Position numbers and translations under genes: made by a program
Shown here: positions 1 to 4,627 of the stretch, in pieces
How the letters are laid out: each line of letters starts with the position of its first letter
Position numbering within the stretch: position 1 is the first letter of the stretch
Assembly (NCBI GenBank): GCA_002401055.1
Contig: NVRZ01000169.1
Location: 1-6,931 of the forward strand
Direction of reading: 5' to 3'
Origin: Bacteroidota bacterium
GTDB taxonomy: Bacteria; Bacteroidota; Bacteroidia; NORP154
Length of the DNA stretch: 6,931 nt
Notes under the pieces: generated by a model
Told to the model about the DNA's origin: nothing
The model's input: only the letters and a program-made list of their open reading frames with translations
Databases searched by the model: none

Positions 1-236
1 TCTGCTTCAAACATCGCCGCATAATCTATTTTTCCGGTCAAGGTATTATTTCTTCTCTCAGCATAGTAATCCATTGCACCTGCAATTCCCTGTACATTTT
101 TCGCATAGCTGTTATTTGCGTGTTTAACTCTGGGAACATATGTAGAATTCTCATCAACTACAGTTGGTGTTATCAGGTAAAGAAGCATGGATACACCAAC
201 AAAGGATATTCCAAGTAGAGTATTTCTATTTTTCAT
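1..236 (-). CDS. Exported protein of unknown function, N-terminal part only
   Basis: This is the first 78 codons of a protein that leaves the window at the left edge. It starts with an ATG at 234-236 (MKNRNTLLG...). A hydrophobic stretch at about residues 8-22 (LLGISFVGVSMLLYL) looks like a signal peptide or membrane anchor. After it comes a polar segment with 'YVPRVKHA' and then 'GIAGAMDYYAERRNNTLTG'. An 'xxIxGAxxxxxERRxNxxTGxID' pattern just after the signal peptide is, as I recall, common at the N-terminus of large Bacteroidota secreted proteins with BNR/Asp-box or VPS10-like repeats and a type IX secretion C-terminal domain. That assignment is inference, because the part that would prove it lies outside the window. 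The gene follows lipA on the same strand, but a 247-bp spacer with its own promoter candidate suggests separate transcription. Coding status is supported by the signal-like N-terminus and an open frame to the edge. Confidence 0.75.
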   Translation of the reverse strand, partial: MKNRNTLLGISFVGVSMLLYLITPTVVDENSTYVPRVKHANNSYAKNVQGIAGAMDYYAERRNNTLTGKIDYAAMFEA

Positions 237-324
237 GTTTCAGTATTTATTATGCGTGGCTTAAAGTCTTGTTGTATATGTACCACAAAAGAGGCACAAT
301 TTACAGTTTTTTTATAAAAAATGA

Positions 325-355
325 AAAAGTTAATGTGTGCGTCATAAGATTCAAC
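325..355 (-). promoter_or_regulatory. Candidate promoter for the left-edge exported protein
   Basis: Read on the minus strand, GTTG (352-355) is followed by exactly 19 bp and then TAACTTTT (325-332). The Bacteroidota consensus is TTTG, about 19 bp, TAnnTTTG, so the -33 box matches 3 of 4 positions and the -7 box matches all fixed positions but the last. Transcription would begin near 318, giving a leader of about 80 nt before the ATG at 236. This AT-rich spacer could give such a match by chance. Confidence 0.4.
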
Positions 356-363
356 CAACAGGT

Positions 364-406
364 TTTACACAAATTCTATAAACAATTACGCAAATGATTG
401 TGTAAA
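364..406. repeat. Perfect 9-bp inverted repeat in the spacer downstream of lipA
   Basis: TTTACACAA (364-372) and its exact reverse complement TTGTGTAAA (398-406) are separated by 25 bp. The arm centres are 34 bp apart, a little over three helical turns. The element lies just upstream of the candidate promoter of the left-edge gene, so it could be a two-site operator. As an RNA hairpin it would be weak (AT-rich stem, 25-nt loop) and no T tract follows in the minus direction, so I do not call it a terminator. Confidence 0.45.
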
Positions 407-483
407 GCGTTAACTAAACTTAATATGCGGCGGTTTATATCCCTAAAATGGAGGGAATAGTTTAGAATTCGGCAAGAGCTTTT

Positions 484-1359
484 CTAGAACAAGTGCTTCT
501 CCGCGTGATATGATGATCTCACCAGAGGCCCACTCTCCACAAATCGAAATCCTTTACCCAACCCTATTTCTTTCAATTCTTTGAATACTTCGGGTTTAAT
601 GAATTCCACAACTGGCAGGTGTTTGGGAGTTGGTTGAAGGTATTGCCCGATGGTAAGAACATCTACACCAACCCCTCTTAGCTCATCCATTGTCTCAATA
701 ACCTCTTCTTTGGTTTCCCCCAATCCTAGCATAATTCCTGATTTGGTTTTCATTCCCCCTTCTTTGAGAATTCGAAGCACTTCCAGGCTTCTATCAAATT
801 GAGCCTGAATTCTAACTTGTTTGGTCAGTCTCCGCACCGTTTCAATATTATGAGAAACTATCTCTGGTGCTACATCAATAATCCTCTGAATATTCTCCAC
901 AACACCTTTGAAGTCCGGTATTAGGGTCTCCAATGTAGTTTTGGGATTCAACTTACGTATTGCATTTATTGTTTTTACCCAGGCAATGGAACCACCATCA
1001 GCCAACTCATCCCTATCAACGGATGTGATTACGCAATGCTTAACACCCATTAACTTAACGGACTTTGCTACGCGCAAAGGCTCAAAAGAGTCTAGTTCTT
1101 CCGGACGTCCTGTTGCCACAGCACAAAACCCACAGGATCGTGTACACACATTTCCAAGTATCATAAACGTAGCAGTTCCAGCACCCCAACACTCGCCCAT
1201 ATTAGGACAGTTTCCGCTTTCGCAAATGGTGTGTAGCTTATGGTCACTTACTATACCTCTGAGCTTAGCGTATTCCTTTCCAATTGGTAACTTCACCCGA
1301 AGCCAATCAGGTTTCTTTACTCGTTTAGCGCTAAGCTTTTTCTCCTCAATCTTTTCCAT
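484..1359 (-). CDS. lipA: Lipoyl synthase (radical SAM)
   Basis: LipA inserts two sulfur atoms at C6 and C8 of a protein-bound octanoyl group to form lipoate on the 2-oxoacid dehydrogenase E2 subunits and on GcvH. It uses S-adenosylmethionine and two [4Fe-4S] clusters in the cytoplasm. The 291-residue product has every hallmark. The auxiliary-cluster cysteines are C46, C51 and C57 in [12 protein letters not shown]. The radical SAM cysteines are C72, C76 and C79 in CTRSCGFC. The C-terminal RSSYHA at 281-286 holds the serine that ligates the auxiliary cluster in characterised homologues. Conserved 'SVDRDEL', 'SHNIETV' and 'GLGET' segments lie between. Length is typical for the family. The chosen ATG (1357-1359) gives the usual short charged N-terminus before '[10 protein letters not shown]'. 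No promoter is evident in the 59 bp upstream, so it is probably cotranscribed with the outer-membrane protein gene before it. lipB is not in the window. Family assignment is essentially certain. Confidence 0.98.
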   Translation of the reverse strand: MEKIEEKKLSAKRVKKPDWLRVKLPIGKEYAKLRGIVSDHKLHTICESGNCPNMGECWGAGTATFMILGNVCTRSCGFCAVATGRPEELDSFEPLRVAKSVKLMGVKHCVITSVDRDELADGGSIAWVKTINAIRKLNPKTTLETLIPDFKGVVENIQRIIDVAPEIVSHNIETVRRLTKQVRIQAQFDRSLEVLRILKEGGMKTKSGIMLGLGETKEEVIETMDELRGVGVDVLTIGQYLQPTPKHLPVVEFIKPEVFKELKEIGLGKGFRFVESGPLVRSSYHAEKHLF

Positions 1360-1418
1360 CTAAGTTGTTCTTACTCGTCTTCTTTGGAAGGTAAAATTAA
1401 ATAATATGAACGATCTGC

Positions 1419-2219
1419 TTACCATCTTTTCCCATAGTTTATATTGAGATAAAGGGAAAGAAAATACATATTATTTGGATCTGGATAACCACCCGACTCA
1501 AAGTAGGCCATAATAGGTACGTTTTTGTAATACACATCCAACGATACTCCGGCTTCCAGACTTCTAACTTTCTTAGGCGTTTTGCCATATTCAAAACTCA
1601 ACCCGAATTTTGCAACTCCCCCAGGTAAAATTTTCGTCTCTTCAATTCCTTTTAAAGGGTGGGCCTTGCCGTAAATATTATATGTAAAGTGTTCCTCCGG
1701 ATTATACTTTTCTGTTCGATGCTCCTCCATGCCATCAGGTAATTTATAGGTAATCTCCAAGTAAACCGGTTTCAGAAATGCAATAGAGGCACCAATGAAA
1801 TAATTAAATCTTAATTCTACGCCACCATCCTCTGCCTTCCTGGTTATTACCCTCTGAGTTCCAATAGATGGCCTAAAAATGAAAACCGAATTTAGCTTTC
1901 CAAATATGTAACCCTTGGCATTTTCTCTTGAAGGATTGTATACTTTGTATTCCTTTGGATGCTTCATGTTAACGAATTCCATCTCATACATCCTCTTTTT
2001 CAATCCAGTGAGATGTTTGCCCCACCTGTAGTTTGCTCCAAATCCGTTTGAATGGGCTAATATACCGAACGTAAGCACTTTCTTGTACTGAACGCCCGCA
2101 TCATCTTCTTCACTCAACGTAGCTTGCTTCTTCCTTTTCTCAGGCTTTACCTCTGATTCCTGTGCAAATAATGCCCAGGAAAAAAAAACAAAAAAGGGAA
2201 GAAGGAAATACGCTTTCAT
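1419..2219 (-). CDS. Predicted outer-membrane beta-barrel protein, function unknown
   Basis: The 266-residue protein begins with a clear signal peptide (MKAYFLLPFFVFFSWALFA, probable cut before Q20). A short charged linker (about residues 21-43, KPEKRKKQ and SEEDD) follows. The rest alternates polar and aromatic/hydrophobic residues, as expected for amphipathic beta strands, with many Tyr, Phe and Gly. Examples are 'FGILAHSNGFGANYRWG', 'YIFGKLNSVFIFRPSIG', 'GVELRFNYFIGAS' and the last strand 'MYFLSLYLNINYGKRW'. It ends in an aromatic residue, often seen in outer-membrane barrels. I recall similar unnamed Bacteroidota proteins with a 'HxNGxG' segment followed by 'xxKHPKE', but no function is known to me. 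It precedes lipA by 59 bp on the same strand. Cotranscription is likely, though a role in lipoate metabolism does not follow from that. The start is fixed by the signal peptide. Confidence 0.85.
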   Translation of the reverse strand: MKAYFLLPFFVFFSWALFAQESEVKPEKRKKQATLSEEDDAGVQYKKVLTFGILAHSNGFGANYRWGKHLTGLKKRMYEMEFVNMKHPKEYKVYNPSRENAKGYIFGKLNSVFIFRPSIGTQRVITRKAEDGGVELRFNYFIGASIAFLKPVYLEITYKLPDGMEEHRTEKYNPEEHFTYNIYGKAHPLKGIEETKILPGGVAKFGLSFEYGKTPKKVRSLEAGVSLDVYYKNVPIMAYFESGGYPDPNNMYFLSLYLNINYGKRW

Positions 2220-2237
2220 GAGTTTTATCTAGGGTAA

Positions 2238-2245
2238 CAAAGCTA
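2238..2245 (-). promoter_or_regulatory. Candidate -7 box for the outer-membrane protein and lipA
   Basis: On the minus strand this reads TAGCTTTG, a full match to the Bacteroidota -7 consensus TAnnTTTG. It lies 18 bp upstream of the ATG at 2219, which would give a very short leader of about 12 nt. No TTG is found at the -33 position with 17-21 bp spacing, so the call rests on the -7 box alone. Confidence 0.4.
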
Positions 2246-2377
2246 CTAAAATAAGCTTTAAGACTTGCGGTATTGAGCGATGCCGTAAGATGAAACGCTT
2301 TGTTTATAGAACTGGTATTGAGAGCTAAGGAATATTTTCAAGAACGGTGGTCAAACATTAATGAATACTGACCAAAT

Positions 2378-2396
2378 CCTCCTTGACAAAAGGAGA
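2378..2396 (-). terminator. Weak hairpin after the small lipoprotein pair
   Basis: CTCCTT (2379-2384) pairs with AAGGAG (2390-2395) around a 5-nt loop, with one more G-U pair possible in the minus-strand transcript. It lies about 50 bp downstream of the stop codon of the 42-residue lipoprotein gene, in the right place to end that transcript. The stem is short and no T run follows in the minus direction, so it may instead be a 3'-end stabilising hairpin or chance. The rest of the 2220-2447 spacer shows only the -7 box near 2240 and no coding frame. Confidence 0.3.
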
Positions 2397-2447
2397 TTAT
2401 TAATTGAAATAAATATTGGCAAGAAGAGGGATTAAGGGGTAAATGAA

Positions 2448-2576
2448 CTAAACGGACTTTTCAGTTTTATCCGTTGATATCTTTCCGTAGGCTGGACATC
2501 GTTCATGTGATCTACACGAACTCAAGAATAAAACTATTGCAATCACGGCTCCAATAACTAACAACTGCTTCTTCAT
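2448..2576 (-). CDS. Small lipoprotein of 42 residues, tandem copy 2
   Basis: ATG at 2574-2576 and TAG at 2448-2450 define a 42-residue frame. The N-terminus is a classic lipoprotein signal: two lysines, a hydrophobic core (LLVIGAVIAIVLF) and the lipobox LSSC, with C21 as the lipidated residue. The mature peptide would have only 22 residues, starting CRSHERCPAYGK and ending in a polar Lys/Thr/Ser tail. C21-R-x4-C27-P-A-Y30 is repeated in the neighbouring gene at the same positions, which argues strongly that both are real and related. It starts 10 bp after the stop of that gene and is very likely cotranscribed. Maturation by Lgt and LspA at the inner membrane is expected from family knowledge. 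Function is unknown. I have an impression that other Bacteroidota have similar mini-lipoproteins ending in a CPAY motif, but I cannot verify it here. Confidence 0.8.
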   Translation of the reverse strand: MKKQLLVIGAVIAIVLFLSSCRSHERCPAYGKISTDKTEKSV

Positions 2577-2586
2577 CGTAGATTTC

Positions 2587-2700
2587 TTATTTTACAATTA
2601 ACTCAATTGCATAAGCAGGACAATGATCAAACATTCTGCATGATGATAAGAAAGACGTAACTAGCACCACAAAGCAAGCGGCTATAATAAGTTTTTTCAT
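2587..2700 (-). CDS. Small lipoprotein of 37 residues, tandem copy 1
   Basis: ATG at 2698-2700 and TAA at 2587-2589 give a 37-residue frame. It has the signal MKKLIIAACFVVLVTSF followed by the lipobox LSSC with C21 at the cut site. The mature part is only 17 residues: CRMFDHCPAYAIELIVK. It aligns without gaps to the 42-residue neighbour through residue 30: the same MKK start, lipobox position, C-R, and C-P-A-Y at residues 27-30. The tails then differ: this copy ends hydrophobic, the other polar. The DNA differs more than the motif residues do, which suggests an old duplication kept under selection. It is the first gene after a promoter about 75 bp upstream. Function is unknown. The second cysteine (C27) could form a disulfide or bind metal, but that is speculation. 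Confidence 0.8.
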   Translation of the reverse strand: MKKLIIAACFVVLVTSFLSSCRMFDHCPAYAIELIVK

Positions 2701-2777
2701 CTGAGTATTAATTGTGTTGAATAAGTCTTCAACGATAATAATCGAAAATAGTTACTGTTATTTTTTTGTACGTAAAT

Positions 2778-2808
2778 CAAAAGTAACTGTTTTATACAGA
2801 TAACCTAA
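2778..2808 (-). promoter_or_regulatory. Promoter of the small lipoprotein pair
   Basis: On the minus strand TTAG (2805-2808) is followed by 19 bp and TACTTTTG (2778-2785), matching the Bacteroidota pattern TTTG, 19 bp, TAnnTTTG at 3 of 4 and all fixed -7 positions. The start site would be near 2771 and the leader about 70 nt, fairly long for a 37-residue protein. Symmetric elements overlap it: AGTTACT (2750-2756) with AGTAACT (2782-2788), and CTGT (2787-2790) with ACAG (2796-2799) inside the spacer. These could be operator sites. Confidence 0.55.
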
Positions 2809-2829
2809 TATTTATTTGAGATATGTTAC

Positions 2830-2837
2830 TATCTTTA
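2830..2837 (+). promoter_or_regulatory. Candidate -7 box for ung
   Basis: TATCTTTA differs from the Bacteroidota -7 consensus TAnnTTTG only at the last base and lies 31 bp before the ung ATG, a usual distance. A TTTG at 2815-2818 is too close (11 bp) to serve as the -33 box, and none is present at 19-21 bp. The promoter is therefore weak or activator dependent if it is real. It is divergent from the promoter of the small lipoproteins. Confidence 0.4.
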
Positions 2838-2868
2838 GACCATTTGCACAAAAGAGCCGACGAATCTG

Positions 2869-3618
2869 ATGCAATCAGAAAAACCAACCCTTTCCACAGC
2901 TATACCTGCCAAGACTGATGGCGACCTAACAAGCATAAATCCGACAATTGATTTGTCTTGGAAGAAGGAGCTGAAAAGTGAATTTGAAAAGCCCTATTTC
3001 CATGAAATCAAGAAGTATCTTCTTGATGAGAAATCACAAGGAAAGCTTGTTTATCCTCCGAGCAAGTTAATATTTAGCGCATTTAACACTACACCCTTCG
3101 AAGAGGTAAAAGTTGTTATTCTGGGTCAAGATCCATATCACGGGTCTGGGCAAGCACATGGGCTAAGTTTCTCTGTGCCAGATAACGTGCCTACCCCGCC
3201 TTCATTGGTTAACATATTCAAAGAGCTCAATTCCGATTTAGAAATACCCCTACCCGCATCAGGAAACCTTCTTGGTTGGGCGAAACAAGGTGTTCTGTTG
3301 CTCAATGCAATGCTAAGCGTTAGAGCAAACTCACCTGCATCACACCGAAGCATAGGCTGGGAGCAATTCACCAATGCGGCTATCAAAGCACTCTCAGAGA
3401 ATAGATCTGGATTAGTTTTTATGCTTTGGGGGAAATTTGCAAAGGAAAAAGCAGAACTTATTAACCCTGAAAAGCATCTCATATTAAAATCTACACATCC
3501 ATCTCCATTTTCCGCCAATTATGGATTTTTCGGTTGTAAGCATTTTTCAAAGGCCAATAAATACTTACAAGAGCATGGAACCGACCCAATTGAGTGGAAA
3601 GTGGAGGATCGGAAATAG
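2869..3618 (+). CDS. ung: Uracil-DNA glycosylase, family 1
   Basis: Ung removes uracil from DNA by hydrolysing the N-glycosidic bond, the first step of base-excision repair after cytosine deamination or dUMP misincorporation. The 249-residue product shows all family-1 motifs. GQDPYHG at 86-92 holds the catalytic Asp88 and Tyr90. F101 in GLSFSV stacks on uracil. LLLNAMLSV at 143-151 has Asn146 for uracil recognition. HPSPFSAN at 210-217 has the catalytic His210. 'GFFGCKHFSKAN' follows as usual. The residue at the DNA-intercalating leucine position of human and E. coli Ung (HPSPLS) is Phe214 here. The conserved domain begins near 'IDLSWKKEL' (27-35), leaving about 26 extra N-terminal residues rich in Thr, Ser and Pro. 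No internal ATG separates this extension from the domain, so the first ATG is kept. Function call is secure. Confidence 0.97.
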   Translation: MQSEKPTLSTAIPAKTDGDLTSINPTIDLSWKKELKSEFEKPYFHEIKKYLLDEKSQGKLVYPPSKLIFSAFNTTPFEEVKVVILGQDPYHGSGQAHGLSFSVPDNVPTPPSLVNIFKELNSDLEIPLPASGNLLGWAKQGVLLLNAMLSVRANSPASHRSIGWEQFTNAAIKALSENRSGLVFMLWGKFAKEKAELINPEKHLILKSTHPSPFSANYGFFGCKHFSKANKYLQEHGTDPIEWKVEDRK

Positions 3619-3655
3619 TACTTTCAAGGTCATTTAATTTGTAGCAGTGCACTCC

Positions 3656-3686
3656 TTTGCATTTATTGTTTCTTTTTCTATCTTTG
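3656..3686 (+). promoter_or_regulatory. Promoter of the rplU-rpmA operon
   Basis: TTTG (3656-3659), exactly 19 bp, then TATCTTTG (3679-3686) is a perfect match to the Bacteroidota primary sigma-factor consensus and the best promoter in the window. Transcription should start near 3693, leaving a leader of about 30 nt that is too short for a riboswitch or an L21-type leader structure. The sequence just before the rplU ATG is A-rich (AAAGAGAAATT) rather than a strong Shine-Dalgarno, typical for this phylum. Confidence 0.8.
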
Positions 3687-3722
3687 CAGCCCCTAAAAAT
3701 TAGGATTCAATAAAGAGAAATT

Positions 3723-4235
3723 ATGTATGCAATTGTAAACATTGCCGGACAACAATTTAAGGTTATGAGTAACCAGAAAATTTATGTTCATCGGTTAGAA
3801 GGAAAAGAAGATTCCAGCGTGACTTTTGACGAAGTATTGCTGATTGAACATGATGGAAAGGTTGTAGTTGGAACTCCTAAAATTGAAGGGGCAGCAGTGT
3901 CTGCAAAGATTTTAGAACACATGAAGGCCGATAAAGTATTGGTATTCAAAAAGAAGAGAAGGAAAGGTTACAAGACGTTGAATGGCCATCGTCAACTGCT
4001 TACAAAAATTCAGATAGAGAAGATTGAGGAGAAAGCATCTAAAAAAACCGCGACAAAGAAGGAAAGCACGGAAAAAGTTGTGGAAGTAACGGAATCCAAG
4101 ACAGAAGAAAAAGCGAAGCCCGCAGCTAAAAAACCTGTTGCGAAGAAAGCGACTCCAAAGGCAACAGCTAAAAAAACAGCGGCTAAGAAAAACCCAGCGG
4201 CGAAAAAGAAAGATAGCAAGAAGAAAGACGCATAA
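3723..4235 (+). CDS. rplU: 50S ribosomal protein L21 with a long Lys/Ala-rich C-terminal tail
   Basis: L21 is a large-subunit protein that binds 23S rRNA. Residues 1-101 are a complete L21 domain: the start 'MYAIVNIAGQQFKV', a central 'VVVGTPKIEGAAVSAKI', and the family signature near the end, 'KKKRRKGYKTLNGHRQ' (76-91). The bacterial protein usually stops at about 100-105 residues. Here about 69 more follow (102-170). They are first mixed charge (KESTEKVVEVTESKTEEK) and then repeats of the type xAAKK/xAKK (KPAAKKPVAKK, TAKKTAAKK, NPAAKKKDSKKKDA). The tail resembles histone H1-like or HU-type basic tails and is surely disordered. Tails of this kind on L21 are, as I recall, seen in other Bacteroidota, so this is not a fusion error. 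The tail keeps reading frame and normal codon use up to a TAA. rpmA starts 21 bp later. Confidence 0.97.
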   Translation: MYAIVNIAGQQFKVMSNQKIYVHRLEGKEDSSVTFDEVLLIEHDGKVVVGTPKIEGAAVSAKILEHMKADKVLVFKKKRRKGYKTLNGHRQLLTKIQIEKIEEKASKKTATKKESTEKVVEVTESKTEEKAKPAAKKPVAKKATPKATAKKTAAKKNPAAKKKDSKKKDA

Positions 4236-4256
4236 CGGCAGTAAACGCAGGAAACT

Positions 4257-4523
4257 ATGGCACACAAAAAAGGAGCAGGTAGCTCAAGAAACGGAAGAGA
4301 ATCAGAAAGCAAGCGTCTTGGCGTAAAAATATATGGCGGCCAGGCTGTAATTGCTGGCAATATTATCGTACGACAACGAGGAACCAAACACCACCCGGAT
4401 AGCAATGTAGGCATGGGCAAGGACCATACCTTATTTGCAATGATTGACGGTACAGTGGTATTTAAAAGGAAAAGGGACAACAAGTCGTTTGTATCTGTAG
4501 AGCCCTCAGCTGCGACTAAGTAA
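4257..4523 (+). CDS. rpmA: 50S ribosomal protein L27
   Basis: L27 sits near the peptidyl-transferase centre, where its flexible N-terminus reaches toward the tRNA ends. The 88-residue product is a full-length L27: '[16 protein letters not shown]' at the N-terminus, '[23 protein letters not shown]' in the core (written here only to show the pattern [16 protein letters not shown]), then '[16 protein letters not shown]' and 'GTVVF'. The N-terminus is the plain MAHKKG type, so there is no Prp-type cleavable extension as in Firmicutes. The order rplU-rpmA is conserved in bacteria. The gap to rplU is 21 bp, so the two are cotranscribed from the 3656-3686 promoter. Downstream lies a strong hairpin terminator. 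Confidence 0.98.
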   Translation: MAHKKGAGSSRNGRESESKRLGVKIYGGQAVIAGNIIVRQRGTKHHPDSNVGMGKDHTLFAMIDGTVVFKRKRDNKSFVSVEPSAATK

Positions 4524-4544
4524 AATAATTTGTTCAATATTTTT

Positions 4545-4597
4545 GATCCCGGCCTGGTGCAAAGCATAAGCACCACGTCGGGATTCTTTGTTTTATT
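4545..4597 (+). terminator. Hairpin terminator of the rplU-rpmA operon
   Basis: The arms 4545-4560 and 4570-4585 can form 15 of 16 base pairs (two of them G-U, one C-C mismatch) around the 9-nt loop AAAGCATAA. The apical part is TGGTGC/GCACCA and the basal part ATCCCG/CGGGAT. An interrupted T-rich stretch (CTTTGTTTTATT) follows at 4586-4597. It starts 21 bp after the rpmA stop codon, so it ends the ribosomal transcript before serS. Confidence 0.8.
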
Positions 4598-4602
4598 AAC
4601 CG

Positions 4603-4610
4603 TAATTTTG
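4603..4610 (+). promoter_or_regulatory. Candidate -7 box for serS
   Basis: TAATTTTG matches every fixed position of the Bacteroidota -7 consensus TAnnTTTG. It lies between the rpmA terminator and the serS ATG, 17 bp from the start codon, so the leader would be about 10 nt. A TTTG at 4587-4590 is only 12 bp upstream, and the proper -33 distance falls inside the terminator stem without a match. A separate serS promoter is expected because a terminator precedes the gene. Confidence 0.45.
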
Positions 4611-4627
4611 ATCATAGAAAAGCAGGT

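Noticed and set aside
164..397. Plus-strand open frame of 77 codons
   Set aside because: It overlaps the start of the minus-strand exported protein and then runs through the promoter spacer. The product is rich in Tyr, Phe, Cys and His, with no domain or signal that makes sense.
440..456. Small hairpin TCCCT/AGGGA after lipA
   Set aside because: The stem has only 5 bp and no T tract follows in the minus direction. It is not enough for a terminator.
908..1363. Plus-strand open frame of 151 codons
   Set aside because: It is antisense to lipA, whose identity is certain, and has no family features of its own.
1360..1418. Possible lipA promoter (TACCTTCC on the minus strand)
   Set aside because: The -7 match fails at two fixed positions and no TTG lies at the -33 distance. 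Cotranscription with the upstream gene is simpler.
2269..2322. Direct repeat GGTATTGAG at 2269-2277 and 2314-2322
   Set aside because: Two 9-bp copies 45 bp apart, with no third copy and no relation to a promoter box. Chance is a fair explanation.
4010..4615. Minus-strand open frame of 201 codons, Phe/Ala-rich and seemingly membrane-like
   Set aside because: It is the antisense shadow of the Lys/Ala-rich L21 tail (AAA/AAG lysine codons read as Phe/Leu) plus rpmA, and it runs through the terminator hairpin.
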